Notes: a model not told the origin generated them from the sequence alone. Numbered from the stretch's first letter, positions 1 through 8,389 are shown. The stretch is 64,000 bases of DNA from Siphonobacter aquaeclarae (GCF_900103285.1 NZ_FNGS01000007.1:1-64000); one strand, 5' to 3'. Program-made: numbers and translations.

Positions 1-27
1 TGGAGTGCCCCCAAAAAGTTAGACACT
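1..27 (+). repeat. IS left terminal inverted repeat (IRL)
   Basis: The first 27 bases match the reverse complement of 1415-1441 apart from a few substitutions and single-base length differences in the C and A runs. Both ends read TGGA inward, giving the TG...CA termini typical of the family. Confidence 0.9.
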
Positions 28-43
28 TTTTGGGGGCTTTTTT
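7..43 (+). terminator. Terminator-like hairpin inside IRL, touching orfA start
   Basis: GCCCCCAAAAAGT (7-19) pairs perfectly with ACTTTTTGGGGGC (25-37) around the loop TAGAC, and six T follow (38-43). The orfA ATG begins at 44. RNA read in from outside would form this hairpin and either terminate or hide the start codon, a known strategy by which insertion sequences limit activation by neighbouring promoters. The structure is seen directly; the role is inferred. Confidence 0.75.
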
Positions 44-577
44 ATGAATGAAAAGAGAAGGAACCGCAAACACAGTGTAGCCTTCAAGACAAGGCTTGTA
101 AAGAAGTATCATTCGGAGGGTTCATTGAAACGGTTGGCGCGGGAACATGGTATTGCTCATTCTCTGCTGGAAAAATGGGTAAAGCAGTATGAATGTTTGG
201 GCGCTGAGGGCCTGTTGGAGCAGTACGGAAGGGATTATGCGGTGGAAATTAAACAGGAGATAATTCAGGCGTATATAAAGGGAGATCTATCTTTGAGAGG
301 ATGTTGCCTGAAGTATGCCATCCGTAGTGAAAGTACTTTATTGGGTTGGTTACGACGATACGAGCAATCCGGAGTGGAAAGTCTAAAACAGGGCCGGGGC
401 CGGCCCCGATCCATGAAGCAGCCTAAAAAGGAATCCAGACCTCTGACGCGTCTGGAAGAACTCGAAAAGGAAAACCTGTATCTGCGGGCGGAGAACGAGT
501 TGCTAAAAAAGCTGGATGCCTTAATCCGGGAACGGGAAGCAGCGCCTCAGAAAAAGCGCAGGCCATCCAGGGATTAA
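44..577 (+). CDS. IS3-family transposase OrfA (helix-turn-helix)
   Basis: A 177-residue basic protein that provides the DNA-binding part of the IS3 transposase. It has two helix-turn-helix units: residues about 8-50 (RLAREHGIAHSLLEKWVKQY) and about 68-105 (LRGCCLKYAIRSESTLLGWL). A C-terminal leucine-zipper-like coiled coil follows at about 133-160 (LEELEKENLYLRAENELLKKL), used for multimerisation in this family. The slippery sequence A_AAA_AAG (505-511) sits within the zipper-coding part, so a -1 shift would fuse this protein to OrfB. ATG at 44 was chosen; another in-frame-looking ATG at 48 is out of frame. No Shine-Dalgarno is possible because the terminator hairpin abuts the start. Reading frame intact. 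Confidence 0.9.
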   Translation: MNEKRRNRKHSVAFKTRLVKKYHSEGSLKRLAREHGIAHSLLEKWVKQYECLGAEGLLEQYGRDYAVEIKQEIIQAYIKGDLSLRGCCLKYAIRSESTLLGWLRRYEQSGVESLKQGRGRPRSMKQPKKESRPLTRLEELEKENLYLRAENELLKKLDALIREREAAPQKKRRPSRD

Positions 578-591
578 GGCAGAAATACCCG

Positions 592-1408
592 TTGGAGGTG
601 TTGTTAAAGCTGGTTAAGCTTCCCCGTAGCAACTTCTACTATCACCTCAAAGCCGCCTCGGCATCAGACAAGTACGCCTTGGTGAAAAAAGAGCTAAAAC
701 AGCTCTATCACCGGCATAAGGGTCGTTTGGGCTATCGGCGGCTGACACTTGCACTCCGGAAAACCGGAACCATCATCAACCACAAGACCGTCTTCAGGCT
801 TCTGAAAAGCCTGGGGCTGCGCTCACTGATCCGCGTGAGGAAGTATCGCTCCTACAAAGGGGGAAACAGGCCAGGCTGCAGACAATGTCCTGGGCCGGAA
901 CTTTCTCTCTGAGAAGCCTAATCAAAAATGGGCAACCGATGTGACTGAGTTCAGAGTTCGAGACAGGAAGTTGTATCTGTCGCCGATCCTGGACCTTTTC
1001 AACGGAGAGATTATCAGCTACAGCCTGTCGGAATCACCCAACTTTGCTCAGGTGACGGACATGCTCAAAAAGGCATTCAGGAAAGTAAAACGGGCTCAAA
1101 CCAAGGGTCTTATCCTTCATTCGGATCAGGGATGGCAGTATCAAATGAAGCGGTATCAGAAGCTTTTGCAAGCCAGAGGTATCATCCAAAGTATGTCCCG
1201 AAAAGGCAACTGTCTTGACAATGCCATTATCGAGAACTTCTTTGGCACTATTAAAGCTGAGTTGTTTTACCTTAACAAATACCTTTCCATCGACCAACTC
1301 AAAAAGGATATTATCGACTATATCCATTATTACAACCACGACAGAATCAAACTCAATTTAAACGGCAAGAGCCCGGTTCAGTACCGAGCTCTTCGAATCG
1401 AATCGTAA
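592..1408 (+). pseudogene. IS3-family transposase OrfB (DDE integrase), frameshifted
   Basis: The catalytic half of the transposase is split into two frames. The first part (to 912) carries the HTH_21-type segment (YPLEVLLKLVKLPRSNFYYH ... YRRLTLALRK) and then runs out of frame. The second part continues in the +1-shifted frame from about 860 to 1408 with the rve integrase core. The DDE residues are present: the D of WATDVTEF (codon 938-940), the D of LHSDQGWQYQ and the E of NAIIENFFG. The break maps to a run of five G at 859-863; removing one G restores YKGETGQAADN, which matches the family. True translation is expected as an OrfAB fusion from the slip site at 505-511, so the TTG at 592 is unlikely to be the real start. 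A sequencing error in the G run is possible. Confidence 0.85.
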
Positions 1409-1414
1409 CTTTTA

Positions 1415-1441
1415 CCTGTCCAACTTTTGGGGGCTAGTCCA
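1415..1441 (-). repeat. IS right terminal inverted repeat (IRR)
   Basis: Reads TGGACTAGCCCCCAAAAG on the minus strand, matching the left end. The host flank starts at 1442 with CCGTGAAGCAGC followed by nine T. Confidence 0.9.
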
Positions 1442-1467
1442 CCGTGAAGCAGCTTTTTTTTTATACG

Positions 1468-2859
1468 CTAATTTCTGCCGCCCCGGCCACGGGGACCGCC
1501 GCCGCCGTGACTCTCACCACCGCCACGCGGTTGAGAAAAGCCCCCGTTTCCTCCGCCGTTGCCGCGGCCCATTTCAGGACGGCTGCCTCCGCCGAAACCA
1601 CGATCAGCATTCCCGCCGCCGAAGCTTCGTTGCTGGCGACCGCCAAAATCCGGGCTGGCCTGACGGTTACCGCCGAAGTCCGGCGTGCCCTGAGAGCGGG
1701 GAGCATCCGGGATACGTTGTTGTTCCCGGGGGAAGTCCCCCTGGCGGTTGCCGCCGAAGTCAGGTGTACCCTGTGAACGGGGGGCATCCGGGATACTTTG
1801 CTGCTGCCGCGGGAAGTCTCCCTGGCGGTTGCCGCGGAAATCCGGGGACGACTGTTGGCCCTGCTGCCGGTTGCCCTGGAAATCCGGGTTTGCCTGGCGG
1901 TTGGACCGGTAGTCCGGCGTATTGTCACGGTTACCGGGGAAGTCGGTATTTCCCTGCCGGTTACCCGGTGTATTGTCGCGATTGCTGTCGAAGCCACCCT
2001 GGCGGTTACCCTGGAAGTCAGGGCCGTTTTGCCGGTTGGAACGATAGTCAGGGGTATTGTTGCCTGAACGGTCCCAGTTACGGTCGTTCTGCCGGTTACC
2101 CTGGTAGTCGCGGTTGTCGCGATTGCCCCGGTTATCGGCCCAGGCGCCGCGGTTGTTATCTCCGCGGTAGCCGTTGTTTCCACCGTTGTAGAAACCGGCG
2201 CGGCGGCCGTAGTCTTCTGCCCGGCGGACGGAAACAGTGCGTCCGGTAGCCCGCTGAATATCATAGCGGGAGGGGCCCGAGAAGAAAGAGCGGTTGTTGT
2301 ACCGGTAGACGTTGTTGATGATGGTCGTCGTATGATAGACATTCACCACCCGCGTTCTCGGCACGCAGAAGCTGTAAATCCGAGGCCGGTAGATGTAGCT
2401 CTGGGGCACAAACACCCAGTAATTCCAGGGCAGGTTGATATTGATGTTGATGTTCATGCCCGGTCCGAGGGGCGCCCATCCATAATATCCGCCGCCGGTA
2501 CGCCAGCCTACCCAGGCCGGTCCCCATTCATATCCCGGAATCCAGCACCAGCCCCAGCGCGGGTCCATCGTCCAGCGGCCATAGTGAAACGGCGCCCAGC
2601 CCCAGGGATAATCCGATACCCAGGTATTGCCGTAGTCGGTCATGTCCCAGTGTCCGGCAGTGCCGTAAGGTTGAAAATCCTGGCCGGCGTTGGGTATCCA
2701 CACCTGACCGTATTCCGGATTCTGCATCCACTGCCCGTAGGGAGAAAGCTCGTCATAGAACGTCTGAAAGTTAACATTCACCTGAGCAGAGGCGCTTCTT
2801 CCTGCTACCAGCAGAAAAGCCGCGATGACGAGAGTCTGTATGTATTTGCCGGTTTTCAT
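1468..2859 (-). CDS. Secreted W/Y-rich protein (DUF6600-like) with N/R/Q/G-rich repeat tail
   Basis: 463 residues. Signal peptide at 1-25 (cut after SASA-Q). Residues about 30-175 form a tryptophan/tyrosine/glycine-rich region starting YDELSPYGQWM with repeated W-x-P and GWAPFHYGRW motifs, matching the DUF6600 type; its function is unknown. After about residue 215 the protein becomes low complexity: degenerate repeats around PDF-x-GNRQ, then a Gly-rich tail ending RGGRN. It is probably an extracytoplasmic or surface protein; the Arg-rich, disordered tail could bind anionic polymers (inference). The stop codon lies only 27 bp from the IS right end, so the natural 3' region was probably displaced. 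Transcribed away from the isomerase-like gene at 3151. Confidence 0.72.
   Translation of the reverse strand: MKTGKYIQTLVIAAFLLVAGRSASAQVNVNFQTFYDELSPYGQWMQNPEYGQVWIPNAGQDFQPYGTAGHWDMTDYGNTWVSDYPWGWAPFHYGRWTMDPRWGWCWIPGYEWGPAWVGWRTGGGYYGWAPLGPGMNINININLPWNYWVFVPQSYIYRPRIYSFCVPRTRVVNVYHTTTIINNVYRYNNRSFFSGPSRYDIQRATGRTVSVRRAEDYGRRAGFYNGGNNGYRGDNNRGAWADNRGNRDNRDYQGNRQNDRNWDRSGNNTPDYRSNRQNGPDFQGNRQGGFDSNRDNTPGNRQGNTDFPGNRDNTPDYRSNRQANPDFQGNRQQGQQSSPDFRGNRQGDFPRQQQSIPDAPRSQGTPDFGGNRQGDFPREQQRIPDAPRSQGTPDFGGNRQASPDFGGRQQRSFGGGNADRGFGGGSRPEMGRGNGGGNGGFSQPRGGGESHGGGGPRGRGGRN
1640..2135. repeat. Degenerate tandem coding repeats in the tail of the W-rich protein
   Basis: Imperfect units built around codons for GNRQ-x-x-PDF-x-GNRQ recur every roughly 40-90 bp through this stretch, including two nearly identical copies of RQGDFPR-x-QQ-x-IPDA (around 1700-1740 and 1780-1830). 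Units are in-frame and diverged, consistent with slippage-driven expansion inside the coding region. Confidence 0.65.
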
Positions 2860-3150
2860 GGTTGCTGCGAATCAGTTGATTCTCTATAACGGACTAAAGT
2901 TGACGATATTACAGGGAAAGCGCTACCTAAAAAATGTTAAAGTCTGAACAGGGTTTCAGGTTGTTTCCTTGTTGGTTCTTGGATAAAGAGGTATTCCCGG
3001 AGTTTAGCGGCGGGCAGCTGTTTAACCCTTTTTAACAGGAATATCTACGAAACGGAAGGGGCGTCCGGACCGATGGAAAACACCGGAAAGCATAGCTGAG
3101 ATCCAGAGAATTTGTTGAATATTTGCCCGGAAACAAACCTCTTTACCCGA

Positions 3151-3984
3151 ATGAAAAAAACACTTACGCTGCTCCTGCTGGGTTTGCTGGCGTCGCCTGT
3201 TTTCGCCCAGAAAGCCCCGGAAGCCAAAGCGGGCTGGCTGCTCGGCGCACAGTCGTATTCCTTCCGCCTGTATCCCTTCGCGGAAGCCCTTCGTAAAATC
3301 GATAGCTGCGGACTGAAAAACGTCGAGGCTTTTCCCGGCCAGAACATCGGCGGAGGCATCGAAGGGAAAATGGATTTCAAAATGAATGCCGCCACGCGGG
3401 AAAGCGTGAAAAAATTGCTCAAGGAGCGCGGCATCACGCTGACAGCCTATGGCGTTGTTTCTCCGAAAGACGAAGCCGACTGGAAAGCGCTCTTCGAGTT
3501 TGCAAAGGAAATGGGTGTCCGCAACATCAACGCTGAGCCGCCTGTCGCTCTGATGCCGACCGTAGGCAAGCTGGCAAAAGAGTACAAAATCCACGTGGCC
3601 ATTCACAATCACCCGAAGCCGTCGCACTACTGGCACCCGGATTCGGTATTGGCTGTGATCGGCGATAATCCGTACCTCGGCTCCTGTGCCGACATCGGGC
3701 ACTGGGTACGCTCGGGCCTCAACCCGGTGGAATGCCTCAAAAAACTCGAAGGCCACGTCATTGGCATGCACTTCAAGGATCTCGCCGAAAAATCCCCGAA
3801 AACCCACGACGTCGTCTGGGGTACCGGCGTCTGCGATATTCCGGCTGTTCAGGCAGAAATGAAGCGCCAGAAGTTCAAGGGCCCCATCTCTGCCGAATAT
3901 GAGTACCACTGGGAAAACAACGGACCTGAGATCCTGGAAAGCGTCAAAAACTTCCGGACGATCTACACCAAAGGCTCCCTGTAA
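3151..3984 (+). CDS. Secreted sugar-phosphate isomerase/epimerase-like TIM barrel
   Basis: 277 residues from the ATG at 3151, chosen because it begins a clean signal peptide (MKKTLTLLLLGLLASPVFAQ). The rest matches the AP-endonuclease-2/xylose-isomerase-like TIM-barrel superfamily: GAQSYSFRLYPF near the start, HVAIHNHPKP and CADIGHWVRSG as metal-ligand-type loops, GMHFKDL, and SAEYEYHWENN near the end. Homologues are usually annotated as sugar phosphate isomerase/epimerase; the substrate cannot be deduced. An extracytoplasmic location follows from the signal peptide. A strong terminator follows immediately, so it is probably transcribed alone. An upstream TTG at 3112 would add residues before the signal peptide and was rejected. 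Confidence 0.85.
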   Translation: MKKTLTLLLLGLLASPVFAQKAPEAKAGWLLGAQSYSFRLYPFAEALRKIDSCGLKNVEAFPGQNIGGGIEGKMDFKMNAATRESVKKLLKERGITLTAYGVVSPKDEADWKALFEFAKEMGVRNINAEPPVALMPTVGKLAKEYKIHVAIHNHPKPSHYWHPDSVLAVIGDNPYLGSCADIGHWVRSGLNPVECLKKLEGHVIGMHFKDLAEKSPKTHDVVWGTGVCDIPAVQAEMKRQKFKGPISAEYEYHWENNGPEILESVKNFRTIYTKGSL

Positions 3985-4000
3985 GAAAAAACCTCCGGAG

Positions 4001-4032
4001 GCGGGGAAGGCACCTGCCTTCCCCGCTTTTTT
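4001..4032 (+). terminator. Intrinsic terminator after the isomerase-like gene
   Basis: GCGGGGAAGG (4001-4010) pairs with CCTTCCCCGC (4017-4026) around CACCTG and is followed by six T. Confidence 0.9.
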
Positions 4033-4061
4033 GTTTCCGTATGAGGTACTGCGGAAAGACG

Positions 4062-4069
4062 TATTTTTG
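4062..4069 (+). promoter_or_regulatory. Bacteroidota -7 promoter element TATTTTTG
   Basis: Exact match to TAnnTTTG, 28 bp before the ATG at 4097 and just after the preceding terminator. No good -33 element was seen. Confidence 0.6.
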
Positions 4070-4096
4070 CCGACGGGAATTTCCACGTTAACCCCC

Positions 4097-6067
4097 ATGA
4101 CATTATTTTTTCTTCTTGCCCTTGCGGCAGGCACGCTTTGCTTCTTCGGAAGCAGCTGGTCGTTTACCCGCCGGCGCGTCCGGGCTTCGCTTTTGTCGGG
4201 ACTTGCAGCCATCGGCTTTCTCACGCTGGTTAGTACAGAGGTATTCAGTGCTTTCGGGCAGATCAATGCCGTCGCAATCCAGGGTTTCTGGTGTATTGTG
4301 GGGCTTGTACTGTCGTTTTTTTCCTGGAAACAGCGGCACCTGCTGCCTGTTATCGGCGGGCATGCCCGGGCATTTGCCGGCAAACTCGGCCCGCCTGGAT
4401 CAGCGGGAATAGGGCTGCTGCTGGGTCTGACGGCCTGGGTGGCGATAGCGTCGGCGCCGAATAACCCGGACTCGCTCTGCTATCACGCCAGCCGGATCTA
4501 TCATTGGGTGCAACAGGGCAGCGTCGCCCACTATGCATCGCATGTGGAGCGGTCAGTTACCTTTCCACCGCTCGCCGAATACCTGATACTGCACCTGTAC
4601 CTGCTTTCCGGACATGATTGGTGGTATCAGCTGATTCAATGGACCGCCTTCGCGGGATCGCTGGCGGCGGTATCCCTGCTGACCGAATGGCTGAACCCCT
4701 CGCCCCGCGCTTTCCGCTTTTCGTTACTGTTCGCGGCTACCATCCCGATGGTTTTGTTGCAGTCGATGACTACGCAAAACGATCTGCTGGCCGCCTGCTG
4801 GGCACTGATTGCGGTATTGCTGCTGCTGGATGGCGGGACGACCACGCGCTCTTTTGGTATGATTGCCGCCGTGATGGCGACCGGCTTTCTGACCAAGCCA
4901 ACGTTTCTCTTTTTTGTCGCGCCGTTTGTCATCTGGCGCGGTATTGATCTCCTGCGCACGCGCTGGCAGGAGGCCCTCAGGTTGGGGCTTTGGGTGGGAG
5001 TAGTCATGGCGCTGACGGCCGCTCCATTCCTGATCCGCAACCTGACGTTGCACCACGCACCGATGGGAACGATGGGCAATGGAACACAGAATCAGGTGTT
5101 GAGCCCGGTGCGGACCGTTTCGTCAGTCGTCAAACAAACTGTACTACACCTGGCGTGCGTTTCGCCGGGTGACCGGTACAACAAGGCACTGGTAGCCGGC
5201 GTGGCCCGTTTCCATGAATGGATAGGCGTGCCGCTGGACGAGCCCGGTAATCCGATGACGTACAAGCTCTTCCGCACGAATCCGCACGAAGATTTTTCCG
5301 CCAATTTTGTGCATATGTGGCTGATACTGTTCAGCTTCCTGCCATTCTTTCTGACGAAATTTCCGCTCAGGGTACGGTTGTACTGGGCCTGCTGCTGGGC
5401 GGGCTTCGTGCTTTTCTGTACGCTGATCGCCTACCAGTGGTACGCCACCCGGCTGCATACCACGTTCTTTCTGCTGGTTGCGCCGGCTATCGGCGCCATC
5501 TGGCAGCAGGCAGGCCGTGGGTTACTGTATTGGGTGGGGGCGGTGCTATGGGTATACGCGCTGCCGTTTGTGTTGCTGAGCAACAGCCGCCCGCTGGTGT
5601 CGACGCAATGGTTTTTCGATCACCTTTTCCCGGCGGTCAACCGGCAGTTGAACCTTGGCGTTCAGGTGGAGGGTATGACGGGCGTGAAGAAAAAGAGTAT
5701 TCTCCAGCAATCCCGGCAGGAAATGATCTGGCGGGACCGGTTTGCAGAGATGGATTCCGTCCGGACGCAGGTACTGGCGCTGCATCCTTCCAGTATCGGC
5801 CTTATTTTTGATGAAGGAGGATGGGATTATGCGTATCAGCAGGACTTCGGAGCCGGTACCCTCCGCCATGTTCATGTGCAGAATGCCTCTGCCGCCCTGG
5901 AAGACCGCAATTTCCGGCCCGATGTGATACTGTCGGAACGGGATACAACCGCGGCACTGTCCTGCCACGGAGCCGCTTACATCCGTTTCGGAAGAAGCGC
6001 GCATACTGCCTGGTACCACCGACGTGATTTCGACGGCGCCGGCGGAACGATTGCCCCCGGAAAATGA
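4097..6067 (+). CDS. Polytopic membrane glycosyltransferase-like protein (GT-C/PMT type)
   Basis: 656 residues with around 11-13 hydrophobic segments. After two or three N-terminal helices comes NNPDSLCYHASRIYHWVQQG, resembling the acidic first periplasmic loop of GT-C enzymes (PMT/ArnT family), then VTFPPLAEYLILHLYLL. A soluble C-terminal part of about 130 residues follows the last helix. Such enzymes move a sugar from a polyprenyl-phosphate carrier to a lipid, protein or glycan; the substrate is unknown. The ATG at 4097 follows a -7 promoter and terminator, and the open frame upstream of it overlaps the previous gene, so that was rejected. Its stop overlaps a possible ATGA start of the next gene, suggesting an operon. 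Confidence 0.72.
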   Translation: MTLFFLLALAAGTLCFFGSSWSFTRRRVRASLLSGLAAIGFLTLVSTEVFSAFGQINAVAIQGFWCIVGLVLSFFSWKQRHLLPVIGGHARAFAGKLGPPGSAGIGLLLGLTAWVAIASAPNNPDSLCYHASRIYHWVQQGSVAHYASHVERSVTFPPLAEYLILHLYLLSGHDWWYQLIQWTAFAGSLAAVSLLTEWLNPSPRAFRFSLLFAATIPMVLLQSMTTQNDLLAACWALIAVLLLLDGGTTTRSFGMIAAVMATGFLTKPTFLFFVAPFVIWRGIDLLRTRWQEALRLGLWVGVVMALTAAPFLIRNLTLHHAPMGTMGNGTQNQVLSPVRTVSSVVKQTVLHLACVSPGDRYNKALVAGVARFHEWIGVPLDEPGNPMTYKLFRTNPHEDFSANFVHMWLILFSFLPFFLTKFPLRVRLYWACCWAGFVLFCTLIAYQWYATRLHTTFFLLVAPAIGAIWQQAGRGLLYWVGAVLWVYALPFVLLSNSRPLVSTQWFFDHLFPAVNRQLNLGVQVEGMTGVKKKSILQQSRQEMIWRDRFAEMDSVRTQVLALHPSSIGLIFDEGGWDYAYQQDFGAGTLRHVHVQNASAALEDRNFRPDVILSERDTTAALSCHGAAYIRFGRSAHTAWYHRRDFDGAGGTIAPGK

Positions 6068-6102
6068 TTATCCCCGTCGGAATAACATCTTCCCGACAGG
6101 TC

Positions 6103-7095
6103 ATGAAACTAAGCATATTGGACCAATCCCCGGTCCGGAAGGGCGGCTCGGCTTCCGAGGCGCTGCGGCAGACAATCGCTGTCGCCCAACTGGCTGACCG
6201 GAGGGGATTTACACGCTTTTGGGTATCCGAACACCACAATTCCACTGCCATCGCCGGCTCTGCGCCGGAAGTGCTGATGGTCAAACTGGCTGACGAAACG
6301 CAGCGCATCCGCGTCGGCTCAGGCGGCGTCATGCTGCCCAACCACAGTGCCCTCAAGGTGGCAGAGAATTTCCGTTTGCTGGAAGCGCTCTTTCCGGGAC
6401 GTATTGATCTCGGGATGGGGCGTGCGCCGGGTGGCGACCGCATTTCATCCGCCCTGCTGAATCCGTCCAACGATTTCAGTGAGCAGAGCTATCGGCACCA
6501 GCTCGATTACCTCCAGACCTTTTTTACAGATACAGCCGGAACGCAGTACGGCCCGATACTGGCTGTCCCTCAGGCCGATACCATCCCCCTTCAATGGATA
6601 TTAAGCTCCAGCGGAGGCAGCAGCCAGCTGGCGGCGGAGTACGGGATGGGGCTGGCCGTTGCCAAATTTATCAACGGGCAGGTATCTCCGCGGATTGTGG
6701 AGGATTACCGCCGGGCGTTTGAGCCGTCGGAATCCCTCGAAAAACCGGAAGCCTTACTGGCCCTGTTTGTGATTTGCGCTGATACGGAGGAAAAAGCGCG
6801 GCAGCTACGGAAGGTACTCGACTACCGGCTCGTCCAGATGGACAAAGGCAAGTTTGACGGCATCGACGACTACGAATCCATCAAAGACTACGAGTTTACG
6901 ATGGCGGAGGAAGAGCGCCTCCGGTTTCATGCCGACCGCGTGGTTTCCGGTACCCCCGACTTCGTCAAAGAACAACTGACCGCACTCGCCGACGAATACG
7001 GCGTCGACGAAATCATGGCATCCATGATGGCCTATCATTTTGAGGACAGAATCCGGTCGTTTGAGTTGCTGGCGGACGGTTTTGAGTTGAAATAG
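6103..7095 (+). CDS. LLM-class flavin-dependent oxidoreductase (luciferase-like)
   Basis: 330 residues from the ATG at 6103. Start MKLSILDQSPV is the standard N-terminus of the YtmO/LuxA-like single-component family, followed by RFWVSEHHNS, VGSGGVMLPNHSALKVAENF and IDLGMGRAPGGD, the core motifs of the FMN-dependent TIM barrel. The family oxidises small organics with reduced flavin and O2; the physiological substrate is not predictable. An earlier ATG at 6064 overlaps the stop of the upstream gene (ATGA) and would add 13 residues not typical of the family; it might matter for translational coupling. The 3' end abuts a palindromic repeat. Confidence 0.9.
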   Translation: MKLSILDQSPVRKGGSASEALRQTIAVAQLADRRGFTRFWVSEHHNSTAIAGSAPEVLMVKLADETQRIRVGSGGVMLPNHSALKVAENFRLLEALFPGRIDLGMGRAPGGDRISSALLNPSNDFSEQSYRHQLDYLQTFFTDTAGTQYGPILAVPQADTIPLQWILSSSGGSSQLAAEYGMGLAVAKFINGQVSPRIVEDYRRAFEPSESLEKPEALLALFVICADTEEKARQLRKVLDYRLVQMDKGKFDGIDDYESIKDYEFTMAEEERLRFHADRVVSGTPDFVKEQLTALADEYGVDEIMASMMAYHFEDRIRSFELLADGFELK

Positions 7096-7217
7096 TTTAG
7101 GGTTTAGAGTTTAGGGTTTGGAGTTGCTGCGGGCAACCGGGAGCGCCTCAGTCGGAATATTTCAGGGACTTAGTGAGAGTACAGGCAACCCAGAACCCCA
7201 AACTCTAAACCCTAAAC
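7096..7217. repeat. Palindromic TTTAGGG/TTTAGAG repeat between convergent genes (family A)
   Basis: The left arm TTTAGGGTTTAGAGTT (7096-7111) is the exact reverse complement of 7201-7216. The arms touch the stop codons of both flanking genes. The 90-bp middle shows nothing recognisable. Another copy lies at 14473-14542. Confidence 0.85.
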
Positions 7218-8255
7218 TCAAAACTGCTTTCTCCCACTCACAAGCCCGTATTCCAACCCCGTCGCCGGTCGGTTGGCAGAGGGGGTCAGGTCGGACGCGC
7301 GCATCCAGGCTTCATGCTCGGCGCGGCTGTATATCCGGCCTTTCGTGGCCCAGAACAGGGCGGCTGAGTAGTCTGTGGCCGGTACCGGACCGACAAAGTC
7401 ATCGTTGAGGAAGGTATCGTGTATCCATAGCTCACCGCCGGTACGAAGGGCGCCGGCAAAGCGGTCCATGAGGTAGGCGCAGGTATCGTCCGGCCAGTCG
7501 TGAAAGAGGCTTCCGGCGAGTAGCAAATCCGCCTGTGGCAGCGCATCTTCCAGCATATCTCCGGGGCAAAAGGTAATGCGGTCGCCGAAAGACTGTACCT
7601 GTTTTCCCCGGCAAAAATCTTCCATCAGCTCCTTTGCTACTTCGAGTACCTGCGGGCGGTCGAACAGCGTAGCAGTACCCTCCGGATTACGGAGCAGCCA
7701 TTCGAAGGTATAGTAGCCGGTACCACCGGCCACGTCCAGCAGGTGTTTCGGGCCGGTCGGCAGGTGTTTCGCGACGAGAGGCGCCAGCAGGCGGGCCCGT
7801 CCGGCGAGCGCCAGGGTAAACCGCCGGGACTCTTCCGGATCATCCATCGGAGAAGGATCGTCTCCTTCCTTGACATAGGAAAGTCCGTCGGAAGTATCGG
7901 CGGGGCCGTCGTTTTTCAGGCGGGCGACCATCTCCAGCACGCCCGCATCCTCCTGTTCCAGACCCACATACCCAATCAGACTCGGTACCGCGCCAGAGGT
8001 CAGGTACCGGCCGGTATCGGAGACGCCGAGCCGTCCGTCGGGCTGCCATTCAAGTAATCCCATGCCGAGCAGGGTAGGGAAAAGGACCATCGCCGGGCGC
8101 GGAGCCAGGCCTAGTTGCCTGCCGCATTCGGCGAGTGACAGCGGCTGCTCAGCCAGAAGATCAAAAACACGCAGGTGGCACACCGCGGCTATCAGCACGC
8201 GGGAGCCGTACATGGCGCGGAGGTGGCGGGTGACGGGGGTAGGATCGAGGTTCAT
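7218..8255 (-). CDS. SAM-dependent O-methyltransferase (COMT/ASMT-like)
   Basis: 345 residues. Two-domain layout of Methyltransf_2 proteins: an N-terminal winged-helix dimerisation domain (about 1-90, with FDLLAEQPLSLAECGRQLGL) and a Rossmann methyltransferase domain with the SAM motif LLDVAGGTGYYTFEWLL, then FCPGDMLEDALPQADLLLAGSLFHDWPDD and a LRTGGELWIHD strand. Plant and bacterial relatives methylate hydroxyls of small aromatic or polyketide substrates; the substrate here is unknown. ATG at 8255 fits the domain start; ATG at 8276 (seven more residues) is also possible. Divergent from the histidine kinase gene. Confidence 0.85.
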   Translation of the reverse strand: MNLDPTPVTRHLRAMYGSRVLIAAVCHLRVFDLLAEQPLSLAECGRQLGLAPRPAMVLFPTLLGMGLLEWQPDGRLGVSDTGRYLTSGAVPSLIGYVGLEQEDAGVLEMVARLKNDGPADTSDGLSYVKEGDDPSPMDDPEESRRFTLALAGRARLLAPLVAKHLPTGPKHLLDVAGGTGYYTFEWLLRNPEGTATLFDRPQVLEVAKELMEDFCRGKQVQSFGDRITFCPGDMLEDALPQADLLLAGSLFHDWPDDTCAYLMDRFAGALRTGGELWIHDTFLNDDFVGPVPATDYSAALFWATKGRIYSRAEHEAWMRASDLTPSANRPATGLEYGLVSGRKQF

Positions 8256-8389
8256 CGTGGTGGCTAAATAACACATGAAAACCGGACCGCTCGCCTGTTC
8301 CGTCCGGAAATCCGACACAATCGGGCTATTCACCGACGATACTTCCGAAACCCGGCGACCCTGCGTAGCTTCACGCCAAACGATCGGGT

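Larger units (their letters stand above)
1..1441 (+). mobile_element. IS3-family insertion sequence (IS150-like), orfB frameshifted
   Basis: Complete element bounded by imperfect terminal inverted repeats, beginning TGGAGTGCCCCC and ending with its mirror GGGGGCTAGTCCA. It carries orfA (44-577) and, in the -1 frame, orfB (to 1408), the classic IS3 arrangement in which a -1 ribosomal frameshift makes the OrfAB transposase. A canonical slippery heptamer A_AAA_AAG lies at 505-511 in the orfA frame, and the -1 frame is open from there into orfB. The window starts exactly at the left terminus, so the left flank and target duplication cannot be checked; the window or contig edge may reflect this repeat. 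Because orfB is broken (see that entry) this copy is probably not autonomous. Confidence 0.93.

Noticed and set aside
548-558. Second A-run in orfA as the frameshift site
   Set aside because: It reads G_AAA_AAG, a poorer slip site; the canonical A_AAA_AAG at 505-511 is upstream and better placed.
1640-2135. CRISPR-like or VNTR array
   Set aside because: Units are degenerate, in frame and coding; no constant repeat with unique spacers.
3899-4096. N-terminal extension of the membrane glycosyltransferase
   Set aside because: It would overlap the upstream gene and run through a strong terminator; the ATG at 4097 behind a -7 element is far better.
7096-7216. Telomere-like TTTAGGG repeats
   Set aside because: The unit matches plant telomere text by chance; here it forms a short bacterial palindrome of mixed TTTAGGG/TTTAGAG units between two genes.
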